Positions 8,377 to 15,083 of a stretch of DNA of 19,561 nucleotides are shown piece after piece; position 1 is the first letter of the stretch, and each line of letters opens with the position of its first letter. The stretch is from Streptomyces sp. NRRL WC-3549 (GTDB taxonomy: Bacteria > Actinomycetota > Actinomycetes > Streptomycetales > Streptomycetaceae), in the NCBI RefSeq assembly GCF_000721935.1, contig NZ_KL585388.1:81466-101026 (forward strand), written 5' to 3'. Below the pieces are notes generated by a model, which saw only the letters and a list, made by a program, of their open reading frames with translations, was not told where the DNA came from and did not search any database. A program made the translations under genes and the position numbers.

Positions 8377-9324
8377 GTGACGGCCGTCGAGTCCCGACCC
8401 GCAGGGGTCGCCTTGACTCCGAGCCCAGGGGGCCAACGCCCGTTCGGGGCCCGCATCAAGGCATTCGTGGCGCTTACGAAGCCGCGCATCATCGAGCTGC
8501 TGCTGATCACCACCGTCCCGGTGATGTTCCTGGCCGCCCAGGGCGTGCCCGACCTGTGGCTCGTGCTCGCCACCACCATCGGCGGATATCTCTCCGCGGG
8601 CGGTGCCAATGCGCTCAACATGTATATCGACCGGGACATCGACGCGCTGATGGACCGCACGTCGCAGCGGCCGCTCGTCACGGGGATGGTCTCCCCGCGT
8701 GAGTGCCTGGCGTTCGGAATCGCGCTCGGTGTGATTTCCACGGTCTGGTTCGGACTGCTGGTCAACTGGCTCTCCGCCGCTCTCGCACTCGGCGCACTTC
8801 TGTTCTATGTCGTCGTCTACACGATGCTGCTGAAGCGCCGGACCTCGCAGAACATCGTCTGGGGCGGAATCGCCGGCTGCATGCCCGTGCTCATCGGGTG
8901 GTCCGCCGTCACGAATTCGATGTCCTGGGCCGCGGTCATTCTTTTCGCGGTCATCTTCTTCTGGACGCCGCCGCACTACTGGCCGCTGTCGATGAAGGTC
9001 AAGGACGACTACGCCCGGGTCGGCGTCCCGATGCTCCCGGTCATCGCCTCCAACCGTGTGGTGGCCCGGCAGATCGTCGTCTACAGCTGGGTGATGGTCG
9101 CGGTCTCCCTGCTGCTGACTCCCCTCGGCTACACCGGCTGGTTCTACACGGTGGTGGCGCTGCTGACCGGCGGCTTCTGGCTCTGGGAGGCCCACGGCCT
9201 GCAGAACCGGGCGAAGGCCGGGGTCACCGGTGGCAAGCTCAAGGAGATGCGGCTGTTCCACTGGTCCATCACCTACGTCTCGCTCCTCTTCGTCGCCGTG
9301 GCGGTGGACCCCTTCCTGAGGTGA
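8377..9324 (+). CDS. ctaB: Protoheme IX farnesyltransferase (haem O synthase)
   Basis: Integral membrane UbiA-family prenyltransferase that attaches a farnesyl group to protohaem, giving haem O, the precursor of haem A for cytochrome aa3 oxidase. The 315-residue protein has [15 protein letters not shown] (34-48), the Asp-rich motif NMYIDRDID (81-89) with DRTSQRPL after it, a second polar loop ([21 protein letters not shown]), and about eight to nine hydrophobic segments. The start is GTG at 8377 ([10 protein letters not shown]) with AGGGG five bases upstream; earlier in-frame starts lack a ribosome binding site. A strong hairpin follows the stop. ctaA, the next step in the pathway, lies about 1.5 kb away on the other strand. 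Confidence 0.95.
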   Translation: MTAVESRPAGVALTPSPGGQRPFGARIKAFVALTKPRIIELLLITTVPVMFLAAQGVPDLWLVLATTIGGYLSAGGANALNMYIDRDIDALMDRTSQRPLVTGMVSPRECLAFGIALGVISTVWFGLLVNWLSAALALGALLFYVVVYTMLLKRRTSQNIVWGGIAGCMPVLIGWSAVTNSMSWAAVILFAVIFFWTPPHYWPLSMKVKDDYARVGVPMLPVIASNRVVARQIVVYSWVMVAVSLLLTPLGYTGWFYTVVALLTGGFWLWEAHGLQNRAKAGVTGGKLKEMRLFHWSITYVSLLFVAVAVDPFLR

Positions 9325-9350
9325 CCCGCACGCCGGGGTGACCCGCACGC
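9320..9350 (+). repeat. 14-bp tandem direct repeat at the end of ctaB
   Basis: GGTGACCCGCACGC occurs at 9320-9333 and again at 9337-9350, with a period of 17 nt. The first copy contains the ctaB stop codon. It looks like a small local duplication. Confidence 0.7.
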
Positions 9351-9364
9351 GCAGACAGCTCCGC

Positions 9365-9408
9365 CGACGGGCGGGGGACGTGGTCCAGGCCACGGCCCCC
9401 GCCCGTCG
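9365..9408 (+). terminator. Composite terminator hairpin after ctaB
   Basis: A 13-bp perfect stem (CGACGGGCGGGGG / CCCCCGCCCGTCG) encloses a 5-bp stem CGTGG / CCACG with loop tccagg. It starts 40 nt after the ctaB stop. It has no T tract. Its right arm overlaps the putative -35 of the next gene. Confidence 0.8.
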
Positions 9409-9434
9409 TCATGCGGGCTACTCGTCGGTAGCAT
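9406..9434 (+). promoter_or_regulatory. Putative leaderless promoter of the small conserved gene
   Basis: The -35-like TCGTCA (9406-9411) matches TTGACA at four of six positions. After a 17-nt spacer comes TAGCAT (9429-9434), which fits the actinobacterial TANNNT -10. It ends 7 nt before the ATG at 9442, so transcription would begin at or next to the start codon. No ribosome binding site precedes the ATG, consistent with a leaderless mRNA. Confidence 0.55.
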
Positions 9435-9441
9435 CCTGTTC

Positions 9442-9798
9442 ATGGCAGAGACGGCTCAGACCCAGCAGACGGACGACAGCAGGCGGGCGGCCCGCGCGGA
9501 GCGCAAGGCCGGCAAGCTCGCCAAGGAGATCGGCGCCTTCGCCAAGGCGCACGGCGGCGCGGAGGGGCAGCTCGCCTACCTCGGCCAGGTGGGCGCCCGC
9601 ATCGTCCTCGTCGGCGCGGACGGCGCCTGGGGCGACCTGGTGGCCCCCTCGTACGCGGTCGCCGAGAGCGCCACCGCGAAGGCGGGCATCACGATGCACG
9701 AGGAGTTCGACGGCGACTTCGCGGCGAAGGTCCGCACGGGCCCGTACGAGTGGTCGCGGATGGCCGGCATCCAGGTCGGCGGCCCGTCCAACGACTGA
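9442..9798 (+). CDS. Small conserved protein of unknown function
   Basis: This 118-residue protein starts MAETAQTQQTDDSRRAARAERKAGKLAKEIGAF. The N-terminal third is charged and Lys/Arg/Ala-rich, probably helical. It is followed by a more globular part (GQLAYLGQVGARIVLVGADGAWGDLVAPS, ITMHEEFDGDFAAKV, GPYEWSRMAGIQVGG). There is no signal peptide, membrane segment or cysteine. I recall similar proteins across Streptomyces near ctaB and ctaA, but none with a known function. Codon use looks like its neighbours (strong G/C in third positions). It has its own apparent leaderless promoter and is bounded by hairpins on both sides, so it is probably monocistronic. It is a real gene; no function should be assigned. 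Confidence 0.8.
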   Translation: MAETAQTQQTDDSRRAARAERKAGKLAKEIGAFAKAHGGAEGQLAYLGQVGARIVLVGADGAWGDLVAPSYAVAESATAKAGITMHEEFDGDFAAKVRTGPYEWSRMAGIQVGGPSND

Positions 9799-9816
9799 AG
9801 CCCCGCCCCTACGGGA

Positions 9817-9861
9817 AGAGCCTCCGCCACCGGACCCGAACGGGCCGGCGGCGGAGGCTCT
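9817..9861. terminator. Bidirectional hairpin between convergent genes
   Basis: A 12-bp perfect stem AGAGCCTCCGCC / GGCGGAGGCTCT encloses a smaller stem (CCGG-a-CCCG / CGGG-CCGG). It lies 18 nt after the stop of the small conserved gene and 17 nt after the stop of ctaA (minus strand), so it can serve both. Confidence 0.75.
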
Positions 9862-9878
9862 CGCGCGTGACGCGGGGG

Positions 9879-10892
9879 TCAGACCGCGGGGACGTGCTCC
9901 GGCCGCTGCCCGGCCGGGACCGGCACGGTGGCGGTGGCCGCCCGGCGCTCCCGCTGCGCCAGCAGCACCCGCACCACCGCGATCCACACGAGGCACGAGC
10001 CGAGCATGTGCAGGCCGACCAGGAGCTCCGGGGCGTCCAGGAAGTACTGGACGTAGCCGATGACCCCCTGGGCCAGCAGGACGAGGAACAGCTCGCCGGC
10101 GCGGCGCCTCGGTACGGGCGGGGCGTCCACGGCCTTCAGTACGAACCAGAGCGCCACGGTCAGGGCCACCACGACCCAGGCGAGGTCCGCGTGCAGCTGG
10201 GAGATCAGCTTCCAGTCGAGCGGGATGCGGTGCACGTCGCTGGAGTCGCCCGCGTGCCGGCCCGAGCCGGTGACGACCGTACCGACCGCGACGAGCAGGC
10301 CCGCGGCCACCACGAGCAGCCAGGTCAGCTGCGAGACGGCCTTGCCGACCAGCGGCTTCGGGGCGGCGTCGCCCTCGCCGATCCGGTGGTGCATCACCAC
10401 GGCCACGGTGAGCAGCGCCGTGGAGAGCAGGAAGTGCGCCGCGACGGTGTACGGGTTCAGGCCCACCAGGACGACGATGCCGCCGAGGACCGCGTTGCCC
10501 ATCACGACCCAGAACTGGGCCCAGCCGAGCCGGGTCAGGCCGCGACGCCAGGGCTTGGCCGAACGGGCCGCGACGATCGCCCAGCCGACTGCCGCGCACA
10601 GCACGTACGTCAGCATCCGGTTGCCGAACTCGATGACGCCGTGCAGTCCCATCTCGCTGGTGGCCGTCAGGCTCTCGTCGGTGCACTTGGGCCAGGTGGG
10701 GCAGCCGAGGCCGGACCCCGTCAGACGTACGGCGCCGCCGGTCACGACGATGACCACGGCCATCACGACCGCGGCCATGGCGGCACGGCGGACGGTCCGG
10801 GGGCGCGGGGTCCACCGCTCGGCGATGAACTGGAGCGGGTTCCGCGTGGCTTGAGCGACTTGGGCTCGGGTCAGCTTGGGCACGGCAACCAT
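9879..10892 (-). CDS. ctaA: Haem A synthase (COX15/CtaA family)
   Basis: Membrane enzyme oxidising the C8 methyl of haem O to give haem A for cytochrome aa3 oxidase. The 337-residue protein has about eight hydrophobic segments. The four conserved haem-ligand histidine positions are visible: H84 (GLHGVIEFGNRMLTY), H153 (AAHFLL), H234 (QLHADLAW) and H295 (GLHMLGS). A cysteine pair (C64, C70 in GLGCPTWPKC) lies in the first outer loop, as in the type with a redox-active disulphide. The ATG at 10892 gives MVAVPKLTRA. The GTG at 10883 (MPKLTRA) is an alternative and may be the true leaderless start, because TACCAT lies 7 nt before it. Neither has a clear ribosome binding site. It lies 78 nt after the ABC permease on the same strand. 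Confidence 0.93.
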   Translation of the reverse strand: MVAVPKLTRAQVAQATRNPLQFIAERWTPRPRTVRRAAMAAVVMAVVIVVTGGAVRLTGSGLGCPTWPKCTDESLTATSEMGLHGVIEFGNRMLTYVLCAAVGWAIVAARSAKPWRRGLTRLGWAQFWVVMGNAVLGGIVVLVGLNPYTVAAHFLLSTALLTVAVVMHHRIGEGDAAPKPLVGKAVSQLTWLLVVAAGLLVAVGTVVTGSGRHAGDSSDVHRIPLDWKLISQLHADLAWVVVALTVALWFVLKAVDAPPVPRRRAGELFLVLLAQGVIGYVQYFLDAPELLVGLHMLGSCLVWIAVVRVLLAQRERRAATATVPVPAGQRPEHVPAV

Positions 10893-10970
10893 GGTAAGCG
10901 GCGGCTTGTGCAAGCTTTCACGAGGGGGACGAGACACCCCGAAACGCTGTTCGGCGGACAGGTGCCGCGA

Positions 10971-11738
10971 CTACTCCCAGCGGAAGAACCTCGCCGCGGC
11001 GCCGAGCCCCAGCACCGCCCACACGGCCAGGATCCCGAGGTCTCCCCACGGCGTCGCGGCGCCGTGCTGGAGGACGTCCCGCAGCCCGTCGGAGAGGGCG
11101 GCGATCGGCAGCAGGCCCAGCACCGACTGCGCGGCGTCGGGGAACTTGTCCAGCGGTACCACCACGCCGCCGCCCACCAACAGGAGCAGGAAGACGAGGT
11201 TGGCCGCCGCCAGCGTCGCCTCCGCCTTGAGGGTCCCCGCCATCAGCAGGCCGAGCCCCGAGAAGGCCGCCGTGCCCAGCACCAGGAGCAGCAGCGCGGG
11301 GAGCCAGCCGCCCTGGGGCGACCAGCCGAGCGCGAAGGCGATCACCGTGACCAGGACGACCTGGAACACCTCGGTGACGAGCACGGCGAGGGTCTTCGCC
11401 GTCATCAGCGCCCAGCGCGGCAGCGGCGACGCGCCCAGCCGCTTCAGCACCCCGTACCGGCGCTCGAAGCCCGTCGCGATGGCCTGGCCCGTGAAGGCGG
11501 TGGACATCACGGCGAGGGCGAGGATGCCGGGCGTCAGGAAGTCGACCGGCTCGCCCGCGCCCGTGTCCACCACGTCGACCGTGCTGAACAGCACCAGCAG
11601 CAGCGAGGGGATGATCACCGTCAGCAGCAGCTGCTCGCCGTTGCGCAGCAGCATCCGCGTCTCCAGCGTGGCCTGCGCGGCGATCATGCGGCCCAGCGGG
11701 GCGGCGCCCGGGCGCGGGGTGTACGTACCGGCGCTCAT
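10971..11738 (-). CDS. ABC-2 type exporter, permease subunit
   Basis: This 255-residue membrane protein has about six hydrophobic segments (roughly 38-52, 70-90, 113-138, 145-170, 176-196 and 232-248). A cytoplasmic stretch FERRYGVLKRLGASPLPRWAL follows segment two, the layout typical of DrrB-like ABC-2 permeases. Its ATG overlaps the stop of the ATPase gene (ATGA), so the two subunits are translationally coupled. It would form a homodimeric channel driven by that ATPase and export an unknown substrate. I recall that an ABC pair lies next to a CtaA-like gene and sufR in Mycobacterium too, which hints at a link to haem, copper or Fe-S metabolism. Nothing in the sequence fixes the substrate. 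Confidence 0.88.
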   Translation of the reverse strand: MSAGTYTPRPGAAPLGRMIAAQATLETRMLLRNGEQLLLTVIIPSLLLVLFSTVDVVDTGAGEPVDFLTPGILALAVMSTAFTGQAIATGFERRYGVLKRLGASPLPRWALMTAKTLAVLVTEVFQVVLVTVIAFALGWSPQGGWLPALLLLVLGTAAFSGLGLLMAGTLKAEATLAAANLVFLLLLVGGGVVVPLDKFPDAAQSVLGLLPIAALSDGLRDVLQHGAATPWGDLGILAVWAVLGLGAAARFFRWE

Positions 11739-12661
11739 GCGCGCAGCTCCTTGCCGGTCAGTTCGAGGAAGACGTCCTCCAGGGTGTGCCGCTCGACCGC
11801 GATGCCGTCCGGCATGACGCCGTTCCGGGCGCACCAGGAGGTGACGGTGGCCAGCAGCCCGGGGTCGATCTCCCCGGTGATGCGGTAGGCGCCCGAGGCG
11901 GTCTCGGCCGCCTGGGTGCCGTCGGGCAGGACCCTGAGGAGTGAGGCCAGGTCCAGTCCGGGGCGGCCGGTGAAGCGCAGGGTGTTCTCGGCGCCCGCGC
12001 GGCGCAGCTGTTCGGGGCTGCCCTGGGCGATGACCCGGCCCGCGTCGATGACGGCGACGTCGTCGGCGAGCTCCTCGGCCTCCTCCATGTGGTGGGTGGT
12101 CAGGACCACCGACACGCCGTCGGCGCGCAGCTCCCGGATCAGCTCCCAGGTGGAGCGGCGGGCCTGCGGGTCGAGGCCCGCCGTCGGCTCGTCCAGGAAG
12201 ACCAGCTCGGGGCGGCCGACGACGGCCATCGCGAGCGCGAGGCGCTGCTGCTGGCCGCCGGAGAGCCTGCGGTAGGTGGTGCGCCCGCAGCCGCCCAGGC
12301 CGAGGCGGTCCACCAGCGCGGGGACGTCCAGGGGGTGGGCGTGCAGCTTCGCCGTGTGGGCCAGCATCTCGACGGCGCGCGCGCCGGAGTAGACGCCACC
12401 CGACTGCAGCATCACGCCGATGCGGGGGCGGAGCGCGGCGGCGTCCGCGACCGGGTCCAGGCCGAGGACCCGTACCGTCCCGGCGTCCGGCCGCCGGTAG
12501 CCCTCGCACGTCTCGACGGTGGTCGTCTTGCCGGCGCCGTTGGGGCCGAGGACGGCGGTCACCGTGCCCGCCCGGACCTCCAGGTCGAGGCCGTCCACCG
12601 CGGTCCTGTCTCCGTACCGCTTCACCAGGCCCCTGGCCTGTACGACGGGCTCGCTGTTCAT
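11735..12661 (-). CDS. ABC-2 type exporter, ATP-binding subunit (DrrA-like)
   Basis: This 308-residue cytoplasmic ATPase powers the adjacent permease. All ABC motifs are present: Walker A GPNGAGKT (39-46), Q-loop LQSG (85-88), signature LSGGQ (133-137), Walker B VFLDEP with D-loop AGLD (154-164), and the switch His in TTHH (H190). A C-terminal extension of about 90 residues (ending LEDVFLELTGKELRA) is typical of DrrA/CcmA-type drug or lipid exporters. The ATG at 12661 was chosen for its family-typical MNSEPVVQARGLVKRYG. TAGACT lies 8 nt upstream without any ribosome binding site, suggesting a leaderless transcript. It is divergent from sufR across a 204-nt gap and heads the operon ATPase-permease, probably running on into ctaA. 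Confidence 0.92.
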   Translation of the reverse strand: MNSEPVVQARGLVKRYGDRTAVDGLDLEVRAGTVTAVLGPNGAGKTTTVETCEGYRRPDAGTVRVLGLDPVADAAALRPRIGVMLQSGGVYSGARAVEMLAHTAKLHAHPLDVPALVDRLGLGGCGRTTYRRLSGGQQQRLALAMAVVGRPELVFLDEPTAGLDPQARRSTWELIRELRADGVSVVLTTHHMEEAEELADDVAVIDAGRVIAQGSPEQLRRAGAENTLRFTGRPGLDLASLLRVLPDGTQAAETASGAYRITGEIDPGLLATVTSWCARNGVMPDGIAVERHTLEDVFLELTGKELRA

Positions 12662-12669
12662 GGCGCGCA

Positions 12670-12675
12670 AGTCTA
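12670..12675 (-). promoter_or_regulatory. Putative -10 box of the ABC exporter operon
   Basis: TAGACT on the minus strand fits TANNNT and ends 8 nt before the ATG at 12661, the spacing expected for leaderless transcription. I see no -35 at 17 or 18 nt; that region is a pure G/C palindrome (12682-12697). Confidence 0.4.
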
Positions 12676-12681
12676 GGCGGG

Positions 12682-12697
12682 CCGGGGCCGGCCCCGG
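12682..12697. repeat. Perfect 16-bp G/C palindrome upstream of the ABC exporter
   Basis: CCGGGGCCGGCCCCGG equals its own reverse complement. It lies 21-36 nt upstream of the ABC ATPase start, where a -35 would sit. It could be an operator or only a product of high GC content. Confidence 0.4.
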
Positions 12698-12738
12698 GGC
12701 GGCGGGTCGGCCCGGCGGAGGGCGCACGCGCGCCCGTC

Positions 12739-12776
12739 ACCTGCGAAGGTGTGGGGAGGCCGGCGTTTCCGCAGGT
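12739..12776. repeat. Inverted repeat in the divergent ABC / sufR region
   Basis: ACCTGCG (12739-12745) and CGCAGGT (12770-12776) are perfect inverted arms 24 nt apart. The right arm ends 4 nt before the TTAGGT palindrome. Role unknown. Confidence 0.3.
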
Positions 12777-12780
12777 CAAT

Positions 12781-12794
12781 TTAGGTTCACCTAA
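12781..12794. promoter_or_regulatory. Metal-box-like palindrome upstream of sufR
   Basis: TTAGGTTCACCTAA has perfect 6-bp arms TTAGGT / ACCTAA around TC, an AT-rich island in very GC-rich DNA. The arms TTAGG and CCTAA are those of the DtxR/IdeR/DmdR iron box, but here only 4 nt separate them, against 9 nt in the usual 19-bp box. It lies 36 nt upstream of the sufR -35. It could be the site of a DtxR-family or other dimeric regulator. Confidence 0.45.
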
Positions 12795-12829
12795 GTGATG
12801 AACGGCACCGCGCCGTGTCCGGAGGCGGC

Positions 12830-12859
12830 TTGTCACTCCCCGAGGAATTACGCAACAAT
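12830..12859 (+). promoter_or_regulatory. Promoter of the sufR-suf operon
   Basis: The -35 TTGTCA (12830-12835, five of six matches to TTGACA) and the -10-like AACAAT (12854-12859) are separated by 18 nt. The start point would fall at or very near the GTG start codon at 12866, giving a leaderless sufR transcript. No ribosome binding site precedes that GTG. Confidence 0.65.
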
Positions 12860-12866
12860 GGCGTTG
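12853..12866. promoter_or_regulatory. SufR operator, CAAC-N6-GTTG
   Basis: CAAC (12853-12856), six bases, then GTTG (12863-12866) form a 14-bp palindrome. As I recall, this is the motif reported for the Fe-S repressor SufR at the suf promoter of Streptomyces avermitilis. Here it covers the -10 box and the start point and ends at the first base of the GTG start codon, so bound SufR would block RNA polymerase directly. Confidence 0.75.
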
Positions 12867-13606
12867 TGAAATACACGGGCGAGGCTCCTCAGGAGGAACT
12901 CGCGACCGGTGAGCGCTCCACGCGCAACCGCGTCGCGCGGTCCATCCTGGACCACGGCCCCTCGACGGTGGCCGTGCTGGCCAAGCACGTCGGCCTCACC
13001 CAGGCGGCCGTGCGCCGCCACCTCGACGCCCTGGTCACCGACGGGGTCGTCGAGGCCCGCGAGCAGCGCGTCTACGGGGCGCGGACCCGGGGCCGTCCGG
13101 CCAAGGTGTTCGCCCTGACGGACTGCGGACGGGACGCCTTCGACCAGTCGTACGACAAGCTCGCCGCCGACGCGCTGCGCTGGATCGCCGAGACGGCCGG
13201 GGACGAGGCGCTGGTCGCCTTCGCCCGCGCCCGTATGGCGGCGCAGGCCGAGACGTATCGCGCGGCGGTCGAGGCGGCCGGGCCCGAGGAGCGCACCCAG
13301 GCGCTCGCCAGGGCCTTGTCCGCCGACGGGTACGCTGCTACGGCGCGCAGCGCGCCGGCCCCGCAGCAGGGTGAGCAGCTGTGCCAGCACCACTGCCCGG
13401 TCGCGCACGTCGCCGAGCAGTTCCCGCAGCTGTGCGAGGCGGAGACGGAATTCTTCTCCAGCCTGCTCGGGACCCATGTGCAGCGTCTGGCCACCCTCGC
13501 CCACGGCGACGGCGTGTGCACGACGTTCGTTCCGCGCAGCAGCCCCGCAGCACCACAGACCACACCCACAGCATCCGCAAGCAAGGCCGGGAGGAACCCC
13601 GCATGA
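12866..13606 (+). CDS. sufR: SufR, Fe-S-sensing repressor of the suf operon
   Basis: Winged-helix regulator (DeoR/ArsR-like fold) that senses Fe-S cluster status and controls its own operon. The helix-turn-helix lies at about 33-62 ([27 protein letters not shown]), followed by a wing with [11 protein letters not shown]. The C-terminal part holds the cluster ligands in the pattern C-x3-C-x12-C: C173, C177 and C190. C87 and C218 are additional cysteines. The protein has 246 residues. The GTG at 12866 was chosen because it is the first codon after the promoter and operator; the longer frame from 12815 would start upstream of the -35. Its stop overlaps the sufB ATG (ATGA). Identity is strong from the cysteine pattern and position. 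Confidence 0.93.
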   Translation: MKYTGEAPQEELATGERSTRNRVARSILDHGPSTVAVLAKHVGLTQAAVRRHLDALVTDGVVEAREQRVYGARTRGRPAKVFALTDCGRDAFDQSYDKLAADALRWIAETAGDEALVAFARARMAAQAETYRAAVEAAGPEERTQALARALSADGYAATARSAPAPQQGEQLCQHHCPVAHVAEQFPQLCEAETEFFSSLLGTHVQRLATLAHGDGVCTTFVPRSSPAAPQTTPTASASKAGRNPA

Positions 13607-15024
13607 CGCTCCCCACGGAGACTGCCCACCCTGAGCTCGAGGGCCTGGGCACGTACGAGTTCGGCTGGGCCGACTCCGACGAGGCAGGCGCGGCGGCGAA
13701 GCGCGGCCTGTCCGAGGCTGTCGTCCGCGACATCTCGGAGAAGAAGAACGAGCCGGAGTGGATGCTGAAGCTCCGTCTCAAGGGTCTGAAGCTGTTCGAC
13801 AAGAAGCCCATGCCGAACTGGGGCTCGGACCTCTCCGGCATCGACTTCGACAACATCAAGTACTTCGTGCGGTCCACGGAGAAGCAGGCGGAGTCCTGGG
13901 AGGACCTGCCCGAGGACATCAAGAACACCTACGACAAGCTCGGCATCCCGGAGGCGGAGAAGCAGCGCCTGGTCGCCGGTGTCGCCGCGCAGTACGAGTC
14001 GGAGGTCGTCTACCACCAGATCCGCGAGGACCTGGAGGAGCAGGGCGTCATCTTCCTGGACACCGACACCGCGCTGAAGGAGCACCCGGAGCTCTTCAAG
14101 GAGTACTTCGGCACCGTCATCCCCGTCGGTGACAACAAGTTCGCCTCGCTGAACTCGGCCGTGTGGTCCGGCGGCTCCTTCATCTACGTCCCCAAGGGTG
14201 TCCACGTGGACATCCCGCTCCAGGCCTACTTCCGCATCAACACGGAGAACATGGGCCAGTTCGAGCGGACGCTGATCATCGTCGACGAGGACGCCTACGT
14301 CCACTACGTCGAGGGCTGCACCGCGCCGATCTACTCCTCGGACTCGCTGCACTCCGCGGTCGTCGAGATCATCGTGAAGAAGGGCGGCCGCTGCCGCTAC
14401 ACGACCATCCAGAACTGGTCGAACAACGTCTACAACCTCGTCACCAAGCGCGCCGTGGCGTACGAGGGCGCGACCATGGAGTGGGTCGACGGCAACATCG
14501 GCTCCAAGGTCACCATGAAGTACCCGGCGGTCTACCTGATGGGCGAGCACGCCAAGGGCGAGACCCTGTCCATCGCCTTCGCGGGCGAGGGCCAGCACCA
14601 GGACGCCGGCGCCAAGATGGTCCACATGGCCCCGAACACCTCCTCCAACATCGTCTCCAAGTCGGTGGCGCGGGGCGGCGGCCGCACCTCCTACCGCGGT
14701 CTCATCGAGATCGGCGAGGGTGCGCCGGGCGCCAAGTCCAACGTGCTGTGCGACGCGCTGCTCGTGGACACCATCTCGCGCTCCGACACCTACCCCTACG
14801 TCGACGTCCGCGAGGACGACGTGTCGATGGGCCACGAGGCGACCGTCTCCAAGGTCTCCGAGGACCAGCTCTTCTACCTCATGAGCCGCGGACTCACCGA
14901 GTTCGAGGCCATGGCGATGATCGTGCGCGGCTTCGTCGAGCCGATCGCCAAGGAGCTGCCCATGGAGTACGCCCTGGAGCTCAACCGGCTGATCGAGCTG
15001 CAGATGGAGGGTTCGGTCGGCTGA
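13603..15024 (+). CDS. sufB: SufB, Fe-S cluster scaffold subunit
   Basis: Core subunit of the SufBCD complex on which Fe-S clusters are assembled in the cytosol. The 473-residue protein is collinear with the family. The conserved cysteine C383 (VLCDALLVD) and glutamate E412 (MGHEATVSK) correspond to the key Cys and Glu of E. coli Suf[19 protein letters not shown] (190-207) and [16 protein letters not shown] (237-252) are also family hallmarks. The coding sequence is uninterrupted, unlike M. tuberculosis SufB, which carries an intein. The ATG overlaps the sufR stop and has GGGAGGAA (13589-13596) six bases upstream. It is the second gene of the suf operon. Confidence 0.97.
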   Translation: MTLPTETAHPELEGLGTYEFGWADSDEAGAAAKRGLSEAVVRDISEKKNEPEWMLKLRLKGLKLFDKKPMPNWGSDLSGIDFDNIKYFVRSTEKQAESWEDLPEDIKNTYDKLGIPEAEKQRLVAGVAAQYESEVVYHQIREDLEEQGVIFLDTDTALKEHPELFKEYFGTVIPVGDNKFASLNSAVWSGGSFIYVPKGVHVDIPLQAYFRINTENMGQFERTLIIVDEDAYVHYVEGCTAPIYSSDSLHSAVVEIIVKKGGRCRYTTIQNWSNNVYNLVTKRAVAYEGATMEWVDGNIGSKVTMKYPAVYLMGEHAKGETLSIAFAGEGQHQDAGAKMVHMAPNTSSNIVSKSVARGGGRTSYRGLIEIGEGAPGAKSNVLCDALLVDTISRSDTYPYVDVREDDVSMGHEATVSKVSEDQLFYLMSRGLTEFEAMAMIVRGFVEPIAKELPMEYALELNRLIELQMEGSVG

Positions 15025-15083
15025 CACGCCCGCCGGACGCGCCCCTAGAGTTCTTGACTGAGAAAGCGAGCACTACGACAGCC

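Noticed and set aside
12815..12865. N-terminal extension of SufR from GTG 12815
   Set aside because: It would begin upstream of the -35 and operator, has no ribosome binding site and no family support; GTG 12866 fits better.
13603..15024. Intein within SufB, as in M. tuberculosis
   Set aside because: The SufB frame is collinear with the intein-free family over all 473 residues.
13072..15027. Long minus-strand open frame (651 residues) opposite sufR and sufB
   Set aside because: Stops are rare in GC-rich antisense frames. The composition (Val/Leu/Arg/Asp-rich runs without a fold) is typical of a shadow, while the plus strand carries clear SufR and SufB motifs.
15025..15083. Internal promoter before sufD (TTGACT near 15054, TAGAGT near 15045)
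   Set aside because: The hexamers are not in a correct -35/-10 order or spacing, so I do not call a promoter.
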